64,000 nt of DNA from Pseudolysinimonas_A sp947085045 (GCA_947085045.1 CAMTUU010000005.1:124001-188000); one strand, 5' to 3'; numbered from the stretch's first letter, positions 15,924-24,450 are shown. Program-made: numbers and translations. Notes: generated by a model not told the origin, from the sequence alone.

Positions 15924-17261
15924 ATGACCTTCCCGACCGCCGCTCTCGCCTCGCTGGCAGACGTGTCGGTCGCGTTCGCCCCGCCGCCCCTCGATCATCT
16001 TCCCGACGCCGAGCTCATGGATGTCTCGCGCCTGGCCGGCGAGATCCGACGACGAGCGGATGCCGTGGCCGTTCTGGCAGCGGCCGAACTGAAACGCCGG
16101 TCCCGGCCCGAACTCGGGCACAACGGGTTGGCGCAGAAGACCGGAGCACGCACGGCCGAGCGGCTCGTGCAGCAGCTCGCCGGGGTGACGAAGAAGGAAG
16201 CGGGCGAACTCATCCGGGTCGGCGAGATCACGGCGACTCCCACGGTCGACTTGGCACCGGATCTTCCGTCGTGGCTCGGGGCGGTCGGTGCGGCGGTACG
16301 GGCAGGGTCGTTGTCAGTCGCGGCGGCGGATGTCATCCGCTCGGGTCTCGGGGTGCCGTGCGAAGGAGTTCCTGCTGAAGCGCTGGCTCGCGCGGCGTCC
16401 GCGCTCGTGCGACTTGCGGGTTCGGTCACGGTGGAGCAGCTCGCTTCTCGCGCTCGCGCGGCCCGGGATGACCTCGATGAGCAGGGCATCGCGTCGCGGG
16501 CCGAGCGGTTGCGTGAGAAGCGGTTCCTGCACCTCACTCCCCTGCCCGATGGCATGACGCGCATCTCGGGGCTGCTCGATCCGGAGTCCGCGGCGATCGT
16601 GACCGCGGCCTACGACGGTGCGACGTCACCGCGACGCCACGGGGTGCGGTTCGTCGACCCCGAGGTCGCGGCACGTGCCGAAGAGGTTCTCGCCGATTCC
16701 CGCACGACCGAGCAGATCGGGCTCGACGCGTTCGTCGACCTCATCCGCGTCGGGTCGGCGGTGGATGACGGGTCGATCCTTCCGTTCCGACGACCTGATG
16801 TCGTCGTCCACGTGCAGCTCTCCGACCTCGATCGGCGAGCCGGGCGAGGCCGCATCGAAGGGCAGACCGCCCCACTCCCGATTCCGAGCGTCGAGCCGCA
16901 CATCTGCGAGACCGGAATCGTGCCCGTACTCTTCGACGGCACGCGGCGCGTGATCGACGTCGGCGTCACGCAGCGACTCTTCACCCGGCGGCAGCGCATC
17001 GCCCTCGCCGCGCGCGACGGAGGGTGCTCCTTCACGGGATGCGACCGACCGCCCTCCTGGACCGAGGCCCACCACCTGAAACCGTGGTCGGAAGGTGGTT
17101 CGACTTCCCTCGACAATGGGATCCTGTTGTGCCGGCACCATCATCTGCTGGTGCATGATCACGGGTGGGGCATCCGCCGGGTCGGCGGGACGTGGCAGTT
17201 CGATCCACCGCCGGGCGTGGTTGAGCTTCGTCGATCAACCTTGGTTACGGTCGGATCATGA
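15924..17261 (+). CDS. DUF222/13E12-family HNH endonuclease
   Basis: The 445-residue protein has an N-terminal DUF222 region (alpha-helical, about 20-330; EIRRRADAVAVLAAAELKRR and ERLREKRFLHLTPLPDGM are typical) and a C-terminal HNH nuclease: DGGCSFTGC, TEAHHLKPWSEGG, DNGILLCRHHHLLVHD, with the cysteine pairs and histidines intact near 365-415. This is the REP13E12-type family, abundant and scattered in actinobacterial genomes and thought to be mobile or selfish; the biochemical role is unproven. Its stop overlaps the start of the YbaK-like gene (ATGA). It sits inside the interruption of gatCAB. Confidence 0.9.
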   Translation: MTFPTAALASLADVSVAFAPPPLDHLPDAELMDVSRLAGEIRRRADAVAVLAAAELKRRSRPELGHNGLAQKTGARTAERLVQQLAGVTKKEAGELIRVGEITATPTVDLAPDLPSWLGAVGAAVRAGSLSVAAADVIRSGLGVPCEGVPAEALARAASALVRLAGSVTVEQLASRARAARDDLDEQGIASRAERLREKRFLHLTPLPDGMTRISGLLDPESAAIVTAAYDGATSPRRHGVRFVDPEVAARAEEVLADSRTTEQIGLDAFVDLIRVGSAVDDGSILPFRRPDVVVHVQLSDLDRRAGRGRIEGQTAPLPIPSVEPHICETGIVPVLFDGTRRVIDVGVTQRLFTRRQRIALAARDGGCSFTGCDRPPSWTEAHHLKPWSEGGSTSLDNGILLCRHHHLLVHDHGWGIRRVGGTWQFDPPPGVVELRRSTLVTVGS

Positions 17262-17785
17262 GTGCGCCCGAACCCCGCAGTGCCGAACCCCGCAGTGCCG
17301 AACCGCGTGGTGCCGAACCGCGCAGCGTCGAGAACGTCCGCACCGTGCTGCGGGAGCTGGGCGTCGACGGGGTGGACCGCATCCGGCACATCCCCGACGG
17401 GGCGCGCACGGCAGCCGAAGCCGCGGCCGCCCTCGGCGTCGAGGTCGGGGCGATCGCGAACTCGCTCGTGTTCGTCGCCGACGGGGTTCCACTGCTGGTC
17501 ATGACGTCCGGCGGGCACCGGGTCGAGACCGTCGCCCTCGCCGCGCGGATCGGTGTCGGAACGATCGACCGGGCGACTCCCGAGATCGTCCGGTCGGCGA
17601 CGGGTCAGGCGATCGGCGGCGTCGCGCCCGTGGGGCATCCGGCTCCGCTACGCACCCTCGTGGATCCGATGCTCGATACTTTCGACGAGATCTGGGCCGC
17701 GGCCGGGCACTCGCACGCCGTGTTCCCGCTCACGTTCGACGACCTGGTGCGGATCACCGGGGGGACAGTCGTCAGCGTCGAGTAG
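17258..17785 (+). CDS. YbaK/ProX-type aminoacyl-tRNA deacylase-like protein
   Basis: The 175-residue protein has an unusual Pro/Arg/Glu-rich N-terminus built from four EPRSA-like repeats, then the YbaK fold: RTAAEAAAALGVEVGAIANSLVF, LLVMTSGGHRVETVALAARIG, SATGQAIGGVAPVGHP and AGHSHAVFPLTFDDLVRITGG. Conserved S/G-rich segments that bind the tRNA 3' end are present, so a trans-editing deacylase for mischarged tRNA is likely; the specificity cannot be told. ATG 17258 overlaps the HNH stop. A second YbaK homologue lies at 30968 but is clearly different in sequence. Confidence 0.85.
   Translation: MSAPEPRSAEPRSAEPRGAEPRSVENVRTVLRELGVDGVDRIRHIPDGARTAAEAAAALGVEVGAIANSLVFVADGVPLLVMTSGGHRVETVALAARIGVGTIDRATPEIVRSATGQAIGGVAPVGHPAPLRTLVDPMLDTFDEIWAAAGHSHAVFPLTFDDLVRITGGTVVSVE
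17270..17329 (+). repeat. Four tandem 15-bp repeats in the YbaK-like gene
   Basis: Two identical units GAACCCCGCAGTGCC (17270-17299) are followed by two diverged copies (17300-17314 and 17315-17329). Each encodes EPR(S/G)A-like pentapeptides in frame, so copy-number change would lengthen or shorten the protein without a frameshift. Confidence 0.85.
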
Positions 17786-17793
17786 TCGCGAGC

Positions 17794-17833
17794 GGGGTTC
17801 GAGACACCGCGCTTCGCGCGGCACTCAACCCGC
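17794..17833 (+). repeat. REP-like palindromic element, copy 2
   Basis: GGGGTTCGAGACACCGCGC...GCACTCAACCCGC is an imperfect palindrome with an inner stem CCGCGC-TTC-GCGCGG. It lies between the convergent ends of the YbaK-like and DoxX-like genes and could act as a bidirectional terminator. Confidence 0.7.
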
Positions 17834-17856
17834 GGGCGCGGGCGGCGGAGCGACGG

Positions 17857-18234
17857 TCAGCGGCGAGTCGACCAGACAGCCGCCGCGATGAGCACCGGCT
17901 GGAAGAAGAGGCGTCCGAAGCGCTTCGCCTCGGTGTCGAGCCCGAACCCGTTCCGCCGGTACCACCATTGCGCCAGATTGCCCGGGAAGATCGCGGTGAA
18001 GAACGCCGCCCCCGCCAGCCCGACCAGCGGCCGCAGCGGATTCGGGGCGAGAACCAGCGCCGACCCCAGCGAGATCTCGGCGATCCCGGAGAGCACCACC
18101 GTCGTGTCGGGGTCGAGGGGCAGCTGCGGCGGCACCTGCGCCTGGAACTCCTCGCGCGCGATCGTCAGATGGCTGATGCCGGCGAACACCAGCGAGGTGC
18201 CGAGACCGATGCGGGCAACCGTGCGGATGTTCAT
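17857..18234 (-). CDS. DoxX-like membrane protein
   Basis: The 125-residue protein has about four membrane spans with a DoxX-like arrangement: VARIGLGTSLVFAGISHLT at the start, LSGIAEISLGSALVLAPNPL in the middle, and FFTAIFPGNLAQWWYRRNGF before the last span. ATG 18234 is chosen over 18255 because TGAGG lies just upstream and the extra seven residues are not membrane-protein-like. Function unknown; DoxX relatives are tied to redox homeostasis. It is the only minus-strand gene within the gatCAB interruption and sits downstream of neither gatA nor gatB promoters in an obvious operon. Confidence 0.75.
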   Translation of the reverse strand: MNIRTVARIGLGTSLVFAGISHLTIAREEFQAQVPPQLPLDPDTTVVLSGIAEISLGSALVLAPNPLRPLVGLAGAAFFTAIFPGNLAQWWYRRNGFGLDTEAKRFGRLFFQPVLIAAAVWSTRR

Positions 18235-18255
18235 GTCCTCAGGTTCGCACGACAT

Positions 18256-18294
18256 GTGGTTTCGATACGCGCCTTGCGGCGCTACTCAACCAGC
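18256..18294 (-). repeat. REP-like palindromic element, copy 3 (contains the gatA stop)
   Basis: GTGGTTTCGATACGCGCC-TTGC-GGCGCTACTCAACCA is an imperfect palindrome with a GCGCC/GGCGC core. The gatA stop codon (18286-18288) lies inside it, so the end of the gatA reading frame is supplied by the element. Confidence 0.75.
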
Positions 18295-19809
18295 GAGTAG
18301 GGAGGGCGCCTTCGACAGGAGAGGTCCGCCCCACTGCTGCTCGAGCAGCGACTCGAGAGCCGCGCCGACCGTGTAGAGGCGGGCATCCTCACGCACCGGC
18401 GCCATGAACTGGATGCCGACCGGCAGCCCGTCCTCCGGAGCCAGACCCGCCGGGATCGAGATGCCGGGGACGCCGGCGAGGTTCGCCGGGATCGTCGTCA
18501 GGTCGTTGAGGTACATCGCCAGCGGGTCGTCGATCTTCGAGCCGAGCGGGAACGCCGTCGTCGGGGCCGACGGGGTCGCGAGCACGTCCGCCACGGCGAA
18601 GGCGGCGTCGAAGTCGCGCTGGATGAGCGTGCGCACCTTTTGCGCCGACCCGTAGTACGCGTCGTAATAGCCCGCCGACAGCGCATACGTGCCGAGGATG
18701 ATGCGGCGCTTCACCTCGTCGCCGAAGCCCTGCTCGCGCGAGGCGGCCATGACATCCTCGACGGTTCCGCCGGGGACCTCGACCCGCAGGCCGAAGCGCA
18801 CCGAGTCGAACTTGGCGAGGTTGCTCGACGCCTCCGCGGGGAGGATCAGGTAGTACGCCGCGATCGCGTACTCGAACGACGGGGCACTGACCTCGACGAT
18901 CTCCGCACCCTGCGATTCCAGCAAAGAAAGACTCTCGCGGAAGCGCTGCAGCACGCCCGGCTGGAAGCCCTGCCCCTCCTGCGAGAGTTCCTTCACGACG
19001 CCGACGCGCAGCCCACGCAGGCCTTCGCCGCGCAGACCGGCCCGCGCGGCGTCGGCGAACGACGGCCAGGCATCCGGGATGGAGGTCGAGTCGCGCGCAT
19101 CGTGCCCGCCGATCACGTCGTGGAGCAGGCCCGCATCGAGCACCGACCGGGTGACCGGGCCGACCTGGTCAAGCGACGAGGCGAGCGCGATGGCGCCGTA
19201 GCGCGACACCCCGCCGTAGGTGGGCTTCATGCCGACCGAGCCGGTGACCGCCGCGGGCTGACGGATCGAGCCGCCCGTGTCGGAGCCGAGCGCGAGCGGG
19301 GCTTCGAAGGCCGACACCGCCGCCGCCGAGCCGCCGCCGGAGCCGCCGGGGATGCGGGTGAGGTCCCACGGGTTGTGGGTGTTGCCGTAGGCGGAGTGCT
19401 CGGTCGAGGAGCCCATCGCGAACTCGTCCATGTTGGTCTTGCCGAGCGGCACGAGACCCGCGGCTCGCATGCGCGCGACGACGGTGGCGTCGTACGGCGG
19501 GACCCAGCCTTCGAGGATCTTCGAGCCCGCGGTCGACGGCATGTCGAGGGTGCAGAGCACGTCCTTGATGGCGACCGGCACACCCGCGAGCGGGGAGAGC
19601 GCGGTGCCGGCGGCGCGCTGGGCGTCGACGGCGCGGGCCGCATCCAGGGCTGCGGCGTTGACGTGGAGGAATGCGTGCACGTCGCCGTCGACGGCGGCGA
19701 TGCGGTCGAGGTGCGCCTGGGTGACCTCGACGCTGGAGACCTCGCCCGCGGCGAGCCTCTCGGCGAGGGTGGCGGCGGAGAGCGCGGTGAGATCGGTCGG
19801 GTCGCTCAC
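18286..19809 (-). CDS. gatA: Aspartyl/glutamyl-tRNA amidotransferase subunit A
   Basis: The 507-residue amidase subunit has the Ser-cisSer-Lys catalytic set: lysine in GVPVAIKDVLCT, the glycine/serine-rich PGGSGGGSAAAVSAFEAPLA, and the nucleophile in GSDTGGSIRQPAAVTG. Further GatA hallmarks are TNMDEFAMGSSTEHSAYGNT and GYYDAYYGSAQKVRT. It releases ammonia from glutamine for GatB to amidate mischarged tRNA. ATG 19809 overlaps the gatC stop (ATGA), so the two are translationally coupled. The last residues and stop fall in a REP-like element, and gatB is not the next gene. Confidence 0.96.
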   Translation of the reverse strand: MSDPTDLTALSAATLAERLAAGEVSSVEVTQAHLDRIAAVDGDVHAFLHVNAAALDAARAVDAQRAAGTALSPLAGVPVAIKDVLCTLDMPSTAGSKILEGWVPPYDATVVARMRAAGLVPLGKTNMDEFAMGSSTEHSAYGNTHNPWDLTRIPGGSGGGSAAAVSAFEAPLALGSDTGGSIRQPAAVTGSVGMKPTYGGVSRYGAIALASSLDQVGPVTRSVLDAGLLHDVIGGHDARDSTSIPDAWPSFADAARAGLRGEGLRGLRVGVVKELSQEGQGFQPGVLQRFRESLSLLESQGAEIVEVSAPSFEYAIAAYYLILPAEASSNLAKFDSVRFGLRVEVPGGTVEDVMAASREQGFGDEVKRRIILGTYALSAGYYDAYYGSAQKVRTLIQRDFDAAFAVADVLATPSAPTTAFPLGSKIDDPLAMYLNDLTTIPANLAGVPGISIPAGLAPEDGLPVGIQFMAPVREDARLYTVGAALESLLEQQWGGPLLSKAPSLLAG

Positions 19810-20105
19810 TGCTCCTCCCCCAGGATGCTGGCGACCTTGAACTGCCCGAGCTCGCTCGCCGGAGCCCCCGACAGCGCCTGCTCGGTCGTGAGCGTCGTTC
19901 CGACGACGTCGGCGCGGGTCACCGTACCGAGCGGGATGGGGTGGCTCGTCGCCGGCACGTCGGGCGTCGCGACCTCCGCGACCTTGGCGACCGAGTCGAC
20001 GATCTGGCCCAGCTCGCCGGTCAGCTTCGTGATCTCGTCTTCGGTGAGCGCGATCCGGGCGAGATTCGCCAGGTGCGACACGACGTCGGGGGTGATTTCG
20101 GACAC
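19806..20105 (-). CDS. gatC: Aspartyl/glutamyl-tRNA amidotransferase subunit C
   Basis: The 99-residue protein has the GatC pattern VVSHLANLARIALTEDEITKL at the N-terminus and a long extended belt segment (VPATSHPIPL, ending GQFKVASILGEEQ) that clamps GatA to GatB. GTG 20105 is supported by TAGACT six bases upstream. It is the first gene of a gatC-gatA operon. Confidence 0.95.
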   Translation of the reverse strand: MSEITPDVVSHLANLARIALTEDEITKLTGELGQIVDSVAKVAEVATPDVPATSHPIPLGTVTRADVVGTTLTTEQALSGAPASELGQFKVASILGEEQ

Positions 20106-20111
20106 CCCGGA

Positions 20112-20117
20112 AGTCTA
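20112..20117 (-). promoter_or_regulatory. TAnnnT promoter element, leaderless gatC
   Basis: TAGACT on the minus strand ends six bases before GTG 20105; no ribosome-binding site is present. Confidence 0.5.
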
Positions 20118-20148
20118 CGAGGCGCGTGCCGTGCGACGACGCCGCCGG

Positions 20149-21537
20149 CTACCGCGCCGCGGCCCGAGCCCGGGCGGGGGCGGAGTCGGTCGACGCGAGG
20201 TCGCCGCGCCCGATCGCGATGAGCGCCGTGTTGCGCACCGACGTGGTGCCGGGCCAGAAGTAGTAGACGTGCCCGTTGATGTCGTCGAGCTGTTCGCCGG
20301 TGATCGGATCGGTCATCGCCTTCACCGAGAACCGCTGGGCGCCGAACGAGGCGTCGAGCGGTTGGCTGCCGAAGACGCCGCTGCGGGGCACCGGGTCGGT
20401 GTCGGCCGCCGCGACCCAGACGTTGCCGTCGGCCACCTTGAGGTCGGAGACGTTCGTCGCCGGGCTGCCGGGAGAGCCGACGACGATGAGCGAGTCGACG
20501 CTCACGTCGTTCTGCTGCAGCGCGAGCATCGCCGCGGTCGAGCCGTACGAGTGGGCGACGACCGACACGTACGGAGCGCTGTCGGGCACGTCGGCCGGGG
20601 TGCCCTGGGCGGCGACGCCGCCGACCCCGCGGATCGCGTCGAGACCCTTCAGCGACGCCGTCAACGCGTCGCGGCCCTGATAGGCCAGATCGAGGCCGGC
20701 GATGTTGACGACGGTGGGCGTGTGGTAGCCGATCCAGGCGACCGTCGCGACCTCGCCCGGCGTGCCGAGGCGGTCGAGCCACTGCTGCTGCTCGAGCAGC
20801 GAGTTGTCGGCCCACGACGTCCAGTCCACGAGCTGATCGGCGACGCCCACGTACATGCCCGGTACGAAGAAGGTCACGTAGTCGGCCGCCGTCAGGTTGC
20901 CGACCGAGATCACCGCGCGCCCCTGGTCGGCGACGTCGAGCGCGACGAGGTACCGTCGTTCGCCCGAGGCGCCGGTGAGCAGCGACCGCTCGATGGCGCT
21001 CAGCATCTTGAGGCGGGTCTGCAGCTCGTCTTCCATCGCCCGGCCGACGCCGGCATCCAGCTGGGCGCGGATGCCCAACACGGTCGCGGTGAGGAAGGTG
21101 CGGTTGGCGAGGTCGCGCACCGCGTACGGAACGCCTTCGAGGTTGCCGATGACGTCCGGCATCTCGTTCGACAGCGCCGCGCGGGCCGGCGGCGAGGTGC
21201 GCGCCCACCAGGTGGTGACGGCGGTCGCCGTCGGCGGCGCAGCGGTGAGGGCGCCGATCTCCTCGGGGTGGAGCTGGATGAACTGGCTGCGCTCGCTGGG
21301 TGTGAGGCGACCGAGCTGGTCGAGCAGGACCACGCCATCGAGTCGCGCGATCGTGTCGAGCGCCGACCCGCCGCCGACCGGCTCGGGGCCGACGAAGGGC
21401 TGGGGGACACCGGACGGGGCGGCGGTTGCGGCGCCCGCGGAGAACAACAGGGACGCGCCGACGACCCCGGCGACGACCGCGGCCATCGTCGGGGTACGGA
21501 GAATTGCCCTGACGTCCAGCACGTCGGTTCGTCCCAT
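20149..21537 (-). CDS. DUF1023 alpha/beta hydrolase, secreted or membrane-anchored
   Basis: The 462-residue protein (start ATG 21537, MGRTDVLDVRAIL) has a hydrophobic segment MAAVVAGVVGASLLFSAGAA near residues 17-36 that may be a signal peptide or anchor. Its C-terminal half has the nucleophile elbow VVAHSYGSTAAM and the later acidic and histidine positions (AAADTDPVP, NGHVYYFWPG) of DUF1023-type serine hydrolases. The family is widespread in actinobacteria with unknown substrates. Longer in-frame starts up to 21741 would precede the signal-like segment with 68 arginine-rich residues and are rejected. Confidence 0.85.
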   Translation of the reverse strand: MGRTDVLDVRAILRTPTMAAVVAGVVGASLLFSAGAATAAPSGVPQPFVGPEPVGGGSALDTIARLDGVVLLDQLGRLTPSERSQFIQLHPEEIGALTAAPPTATAVTTWWARTSPPARAALSNEMPDVIGNLEGVPYAVRDLANRTFLTATVLGIRAQLDAGVGRAMEDELQTRLKMLSAIERSLLTGASGERRYLVALDVADQGRAVISVGNLTAADYVTFFVPGMYVGVADQLVDWTSWADNSLLEQQQWLDRLGTPGEVATVAWIGYHTPTVVNIAGLDLAYQGRDALTASLKGLDAIRGVGGVAAQGTPADVPDSAPYVSVVAHSYGSTAAMLALQQNDVSVDSLIVVGSPGSPATNVSDLKVADGNVWVAAADTDPVPRSGVFGSQPLDASFGAQRFSVKAMTDPITGEQLDDINGHVYYFWPGTTSVRNTALIAIGRGDLASTDSAPARARAAAR

Positions 21538-21669
21538 CGCCCAGCGCGCGATATCCCTCCGTGCGCAGACGAGGGAACACCGCACTACCCCGCATCTTAG
21601 GGTCAGCGCCTCACCCGTTCGGGGGGCGCGTGCGGCTCGCGCGCGGAAAACATCCAGAAATCTCCGATT

Positions 21670-21689
21670 TGTCCCCCGATATGGGGACA
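21670..21689. repeat. Short inverted repeat upstream of the DUF1023 gene
   Basis: TGTCCCC-CGATAT-GGGGACA is a perfect 7-bp inverted repeat with a 6-base spacer, followed by a further GTGGGGGAC half-site. Position about 130 bp before the DUF1023 start and the operator-like geometry suggest a protein-binding site. Confidence 0.4.
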
Positions 21690-21880
21690 GTGGGGGACGG
21701 TCGTCGCCGTTCGCTGATCCGCGCCGGGCTGCGGCGGACATTCCGACGACGGATTCCGCAGGGTGGCGCGAGCAGCGCGGGGCACGCCGGGCCGTCCCCC
21801 GAAACGTTCACCCGGGGCCGGACGTCGCGGCGGGCTACACCACGCTACGGGGCACTACTCCGGGGACAGTTGAGGTCGCG

Positions 21881-21922
21881 GCGCGTCGGGGGTGAAGGAT
21901 CAGGAACCACTCCCCGACGCGC
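21881..21922. repeat. 11-bp inverted repeat downstream of ligA
   Basis: GCGCGTCGGGG (21881-21891) pairs perfectly with CCCCGACGCGC (21912-21922) across a 20-base loop. It lies about 207 bases beyond the ligA stop. No T tract follows on either strand; it may be a terminator-like structure or a binding site. Confidence 0.5.
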
Positions 21923-22128
21923 CGCGCATCGACGCCGCGCGGACCCGCATCCGCAAGGGTGTCTTATCCCAAGAGACGCCCCGCCCGCCGGGTTATGACG
22001 CGGAACGGCCGATCGATCTGCGACGGCCGTGTACCCCGTTCCGGAGGCCTGCGGCCGTGCGTGCCCACGGGGCGGCGAGCATCACCGGGGCGTCGGCGTC
22101 CGCGGCACGACGGACTCCGTCGCGGCGC

Positions 22129-24408
22129 CTACTCGACGGGCGGCAGCGCCTGCGGCCCGTGCTCGACCAGCACCGTGAACTGCGCCGCATCGATGATGCG
22201 CAGCCCGAGCTCCTCCGCCTTGCCGAGCTTCGACCCCGCCCCCGGACCCGCCGCGACGAAGTCGGTCTTCTTCGAGACGCTCGACGCGGCTTTGCCTCCG
22301 GCGCGCAGGATCGCCTCCTGCGCCTCCTCCCGCGAGTAGCCCTCGAGCGACCCGGTTGCGACGACGGTGATTCCGGCGAGCACCCCCACGGCGTCGCCCG
22401 CACGACCCGGACCCGGATGTCCCGGCACAGCCCACGGCACCCCGGCGGACCGCCACGCATCGACGATCTCGACATGCCAGTCGACCTCGAACCATTCGAG
22501 GACGGCGTCGGCGATGATCGCGCCGACGCCGTCGACGGCGGCGAGCTCGTCCCGCGTCGCGGCGCGGATGGCATCGAGCGACCCGAAGTACGACGCGAGC
22601 GCCCGCGCGGCGACCGGGCCGACGTGCCGGATCGACAAGGCGACGAGGAACCGCCAGAGATCCTTCGACTTCGCGAGTTCCAGTTCGGCGAGCAGCTTCT
22701 CGGCGACGGCCGACGGACCCGTCACGGCGGGCTGGTCTTTGCGCGCGGGCGCGACGATGCGCCGGAACGGGGCGCGCAGATCCGGGCGACCCTCGGCATC
22801 CATCTTCACCAGGCCGGTCTCGGCGTCGCGCACGCGCACCTCGATCGGCAGAAGGTCCTCCATCGTCAAGGCGAACAGGCCGGCTTCGGTGACGAGCGGC
22901 GGGGGCGACGGGATGTCGGGCTGCGTGAGGGCGACCGCGCCGATCTCGCCGAGCCCCTCGATGTCGAGCGCCCCGCGGGAGCCGATGTGCTCGACGCGTC
23001 CGCGCACCTGGGCCGGGCACGAGCGCGCGTTCGGGCAGCGCAGATCAACGTCGCCGTCCTTCGCCGGAGCGAGCGGGGTGCCGCACACCGGGCAGTCGGC
23101 GGGCATGATGAACTCGCGCTCGGTGCCGTCGCGCAGCTCGACGACCGGGCCGAGCACCTCGGGGATCACGTCGCCGGCCTTGCGCAGCACGACGGTGTCG
23201 CCGATGAGCACGCCCTTGAGCTTCACGACGTCCTGGTTGTGCAAGGTCGCCTGGCGCACCTCGGAGCCCGAAACCCGCACCTTCTGCATCACCGCGAACG
23301 GCGTCGCCCGGCCGGTGCGCCCGATCGAGACGACGATGTCGAGCAGCTTGGTGTTCACCTGTTCGGGCGGGTACTTGTAGGCGATCGCCCAGCGCGGCGC
23401 GCGCGACGTGGCACCGAGCTCGTCGTGCAGCGCGAGCTCGTCGACCTTGATCACGATGCCGTCGATCTCGTGCTCGACCGAGTGCCGGTTCTCGCCGTAG
23501 TGCTCGATGAACGCGGCAGCCCCCGCCGCGCCGTGCCCCTCAGAACCCCGTTTCACCTCGAACCGCGCGGAGGTCGGCAGCCCCCACGACTTCAGCAGGG
23601 CGTACACCTCCGACTGCGTCGCGACCGGTGGGTTCGGCCAGGCGCCGATGCCGTGCACGAGCATCGACAGGTGCCCGATGCGGGTACGCATGCGGGCGAG
23701 CGCCTCGGGGTTCTTGTTCTCGGCCTTCTGGCGCAGCGACCCGGATGCCGCGTTCCGCGGGTTCGCGAAGATGCGGTCGCCCGCCGCGACCTGGGCGGCA
23801 TTGAGGGTCTCGAAGGCGGCCGTGGTGAAGAACACCTCGCCGCGCACCTCGACGAGCGGCGGATGCCCCTCCCCCGCCAGCTTCGTCGGAATGGAGGCGA
23901 TCAGCGCGACGTTCTCGGTGACGTCCTCGCCCGTGATCCCGGTGCCGCGGGTGGCGGCCGACACGAGCACGCCGTTCTCGTAGCGGAGGTTGAGCGCGAG
24001 CCCGTCGATCTTGAGTTCGCAGAGGTAGTCGACGCGGCGGCCGGCATCCCGTTCCACCTTCTCGGCCCACGCGAGGAACTCGTCGCGCGAGAAGACGTTG
24101 TCGAGGGAGAGCATCGGCTCGGCGTGCCGCACCTCGTCGAACAGCGTGGACCGGATGCCGCCGACGGTCTGCGTCGGGCTGTCCTGGCTCTGCAGCTCGG
24201 GATTCATCCGCTCGAGCTCTTCGAGGCGCTGGATCAGCGCGTCGTACTCGGCGTCGTCGACGAGCACGGTGTCGCGCGCGTAGTACGCCTCGCGCAGTTC
24301 GAGGATGCGGGTGATCAGCGCATCCGCCTCGGTCTTCGCGGCCGCGAGATCGGCGCTCGTCGTCTCGGGGACCTGGTCGATCGGCTCTGAAGACGCTCCG
24401 CGAGGCAT
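22129..24408 (-). CDS. ligA: NAD-dependent DNA ligase
   Basis: The 759-residue protein is a full LigA: Ia domain, adenylation domain with the catalytic lysine in LCELKIDGLALNL (about residue 136), MLSLDNVFSRDEFLAW, SFVEKHRFSV-like segment replaced by VEHEIDGIVIKVD, OB fold, four-cysteine zinc finger (CPVCGTPL...CPNARSCPAQ), helix-hairpin-helix repeats and a C-terminal BRCT domain (VLAGITVVATGSLEGYSREE). It seals nicks in replication and repair and is essential in most bacteria. The start is supported by TAAGCT six bases upstream. Residues around 560-600 contain an insertion-like acidic/proline loop compared with shorter LigAs. Confidence 0.97.
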   Translation of the reverse strand: MPRGASSEPIDQVPETTSADLAAAKTEADALITRILELREAYYARDTVLVDDAEYDALIQRLEELERMNPELQSQDSPTQTVGGIRSTLFDEVRHAEPMLSLDNVFSRDEFLAWAEKVERDAGRRVDYLCELKIDGLALNLRYENGVLVSAATRGTGITGEDVTENVALIASIPTKLAGEGHPPLVEVRGEVFFTTAAFETLNAAQVAAGDRIFANPRNAASGSLRQKAENKNPEALARMRTRIGHLSMLVHGIGAWPNPPVATQSEVYALLKSWGLPTSARFEVKRGSEGHGAAGAAAFIEHYGENRHSVEHEIDGIVIKVDELALHDELGATSRAPRWAIAYKYPPEQVNTKLLDIVVSIGRTGRATPFAVMQKVRVSGSEVRQATLHNQDVVKLKGVLIGDTVVLRKAGDVIPEVLGPVVELRDGTEREFIMPADCPVCGTPLAPAKDGDVDLRCPNARSCPAQVRGRVEHIGSRGALDIEGLGEIGAVALTQPDIPSPPPLVTEAGLFALTMEDLLPIEVRVRDAETGLVKMDAEGRPDLRAPFRRIVAPARKDQPAVTGPSAVAEKLLAELELAKSKDLWRFLVALSIRHVGPVAARALASYFGSLDAIRAATRDELAAVDGVGAIIADAVLEWFEVDWHVEIVDAWRSAGVPWAVPGHPGPGRAGDAVGVLAGITVVATGSLEGYSREEAQEAILRAGGKAASSVSKKTDFVAAGPGAGSKLGKAEELGLRIIDAAQFTVLVEHGPQALPPVE

Positions 24409-24414
24409 GGGCCC

Positions 24415-24420
24415 AGCTTA
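24415..24420 (-). promoter_or_regulatory. TAnnnT promoter element, leaderless ligA
   Basis: TAAGCT on the minus strand ends six bases before ATG 24408; no ribosome-binding site is visible. Confidence 0.5.
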
Positions 24421-24450
24421 GGAACGACGACCGACGTCGCAGCGGTCTTG

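Larger units (their letters stand above)
21538..22128. other. 590-bp intergenic region without a convincing gene
   Basis: Open frames here are arginine-rich and look like high-GC noise. The region must hold the promoter of the DUF1023 gene and the transcript end of ligA. Two inverted repeats stand out (21670-21689 and 21881-21922). It is the largest gene-free stretch in an otherwise tightly packed window. Confidence 0.6.

Noticed and set aside
17270..17329. Tandem repeats as a CRISPR-like array
   Set aside because: Units are 15 bp, contiguous, without spacers, and inside a coding frame.
18640..21600. 986-codon plus-strand ORF
   Set aside because: It is antisense to gatA, gatC and the DUF1023 gene, with arginine/histidine/valine-biased composition typical of high-GC shadows and no domains.
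21561..21998. 145-codon ORF in the long intergenic gap
   Set aside because: Arginine-rich (RRRGNTALPR, RRTFRRR) without ribosome-binding site or -10 element, and it crosses both inverted repeats.
21892..24390. 832-codon plus-strand ORF
   Set aside because: It runs opposite ligA over nearly its whole length and reads as low-complexity R/H/D sequence.
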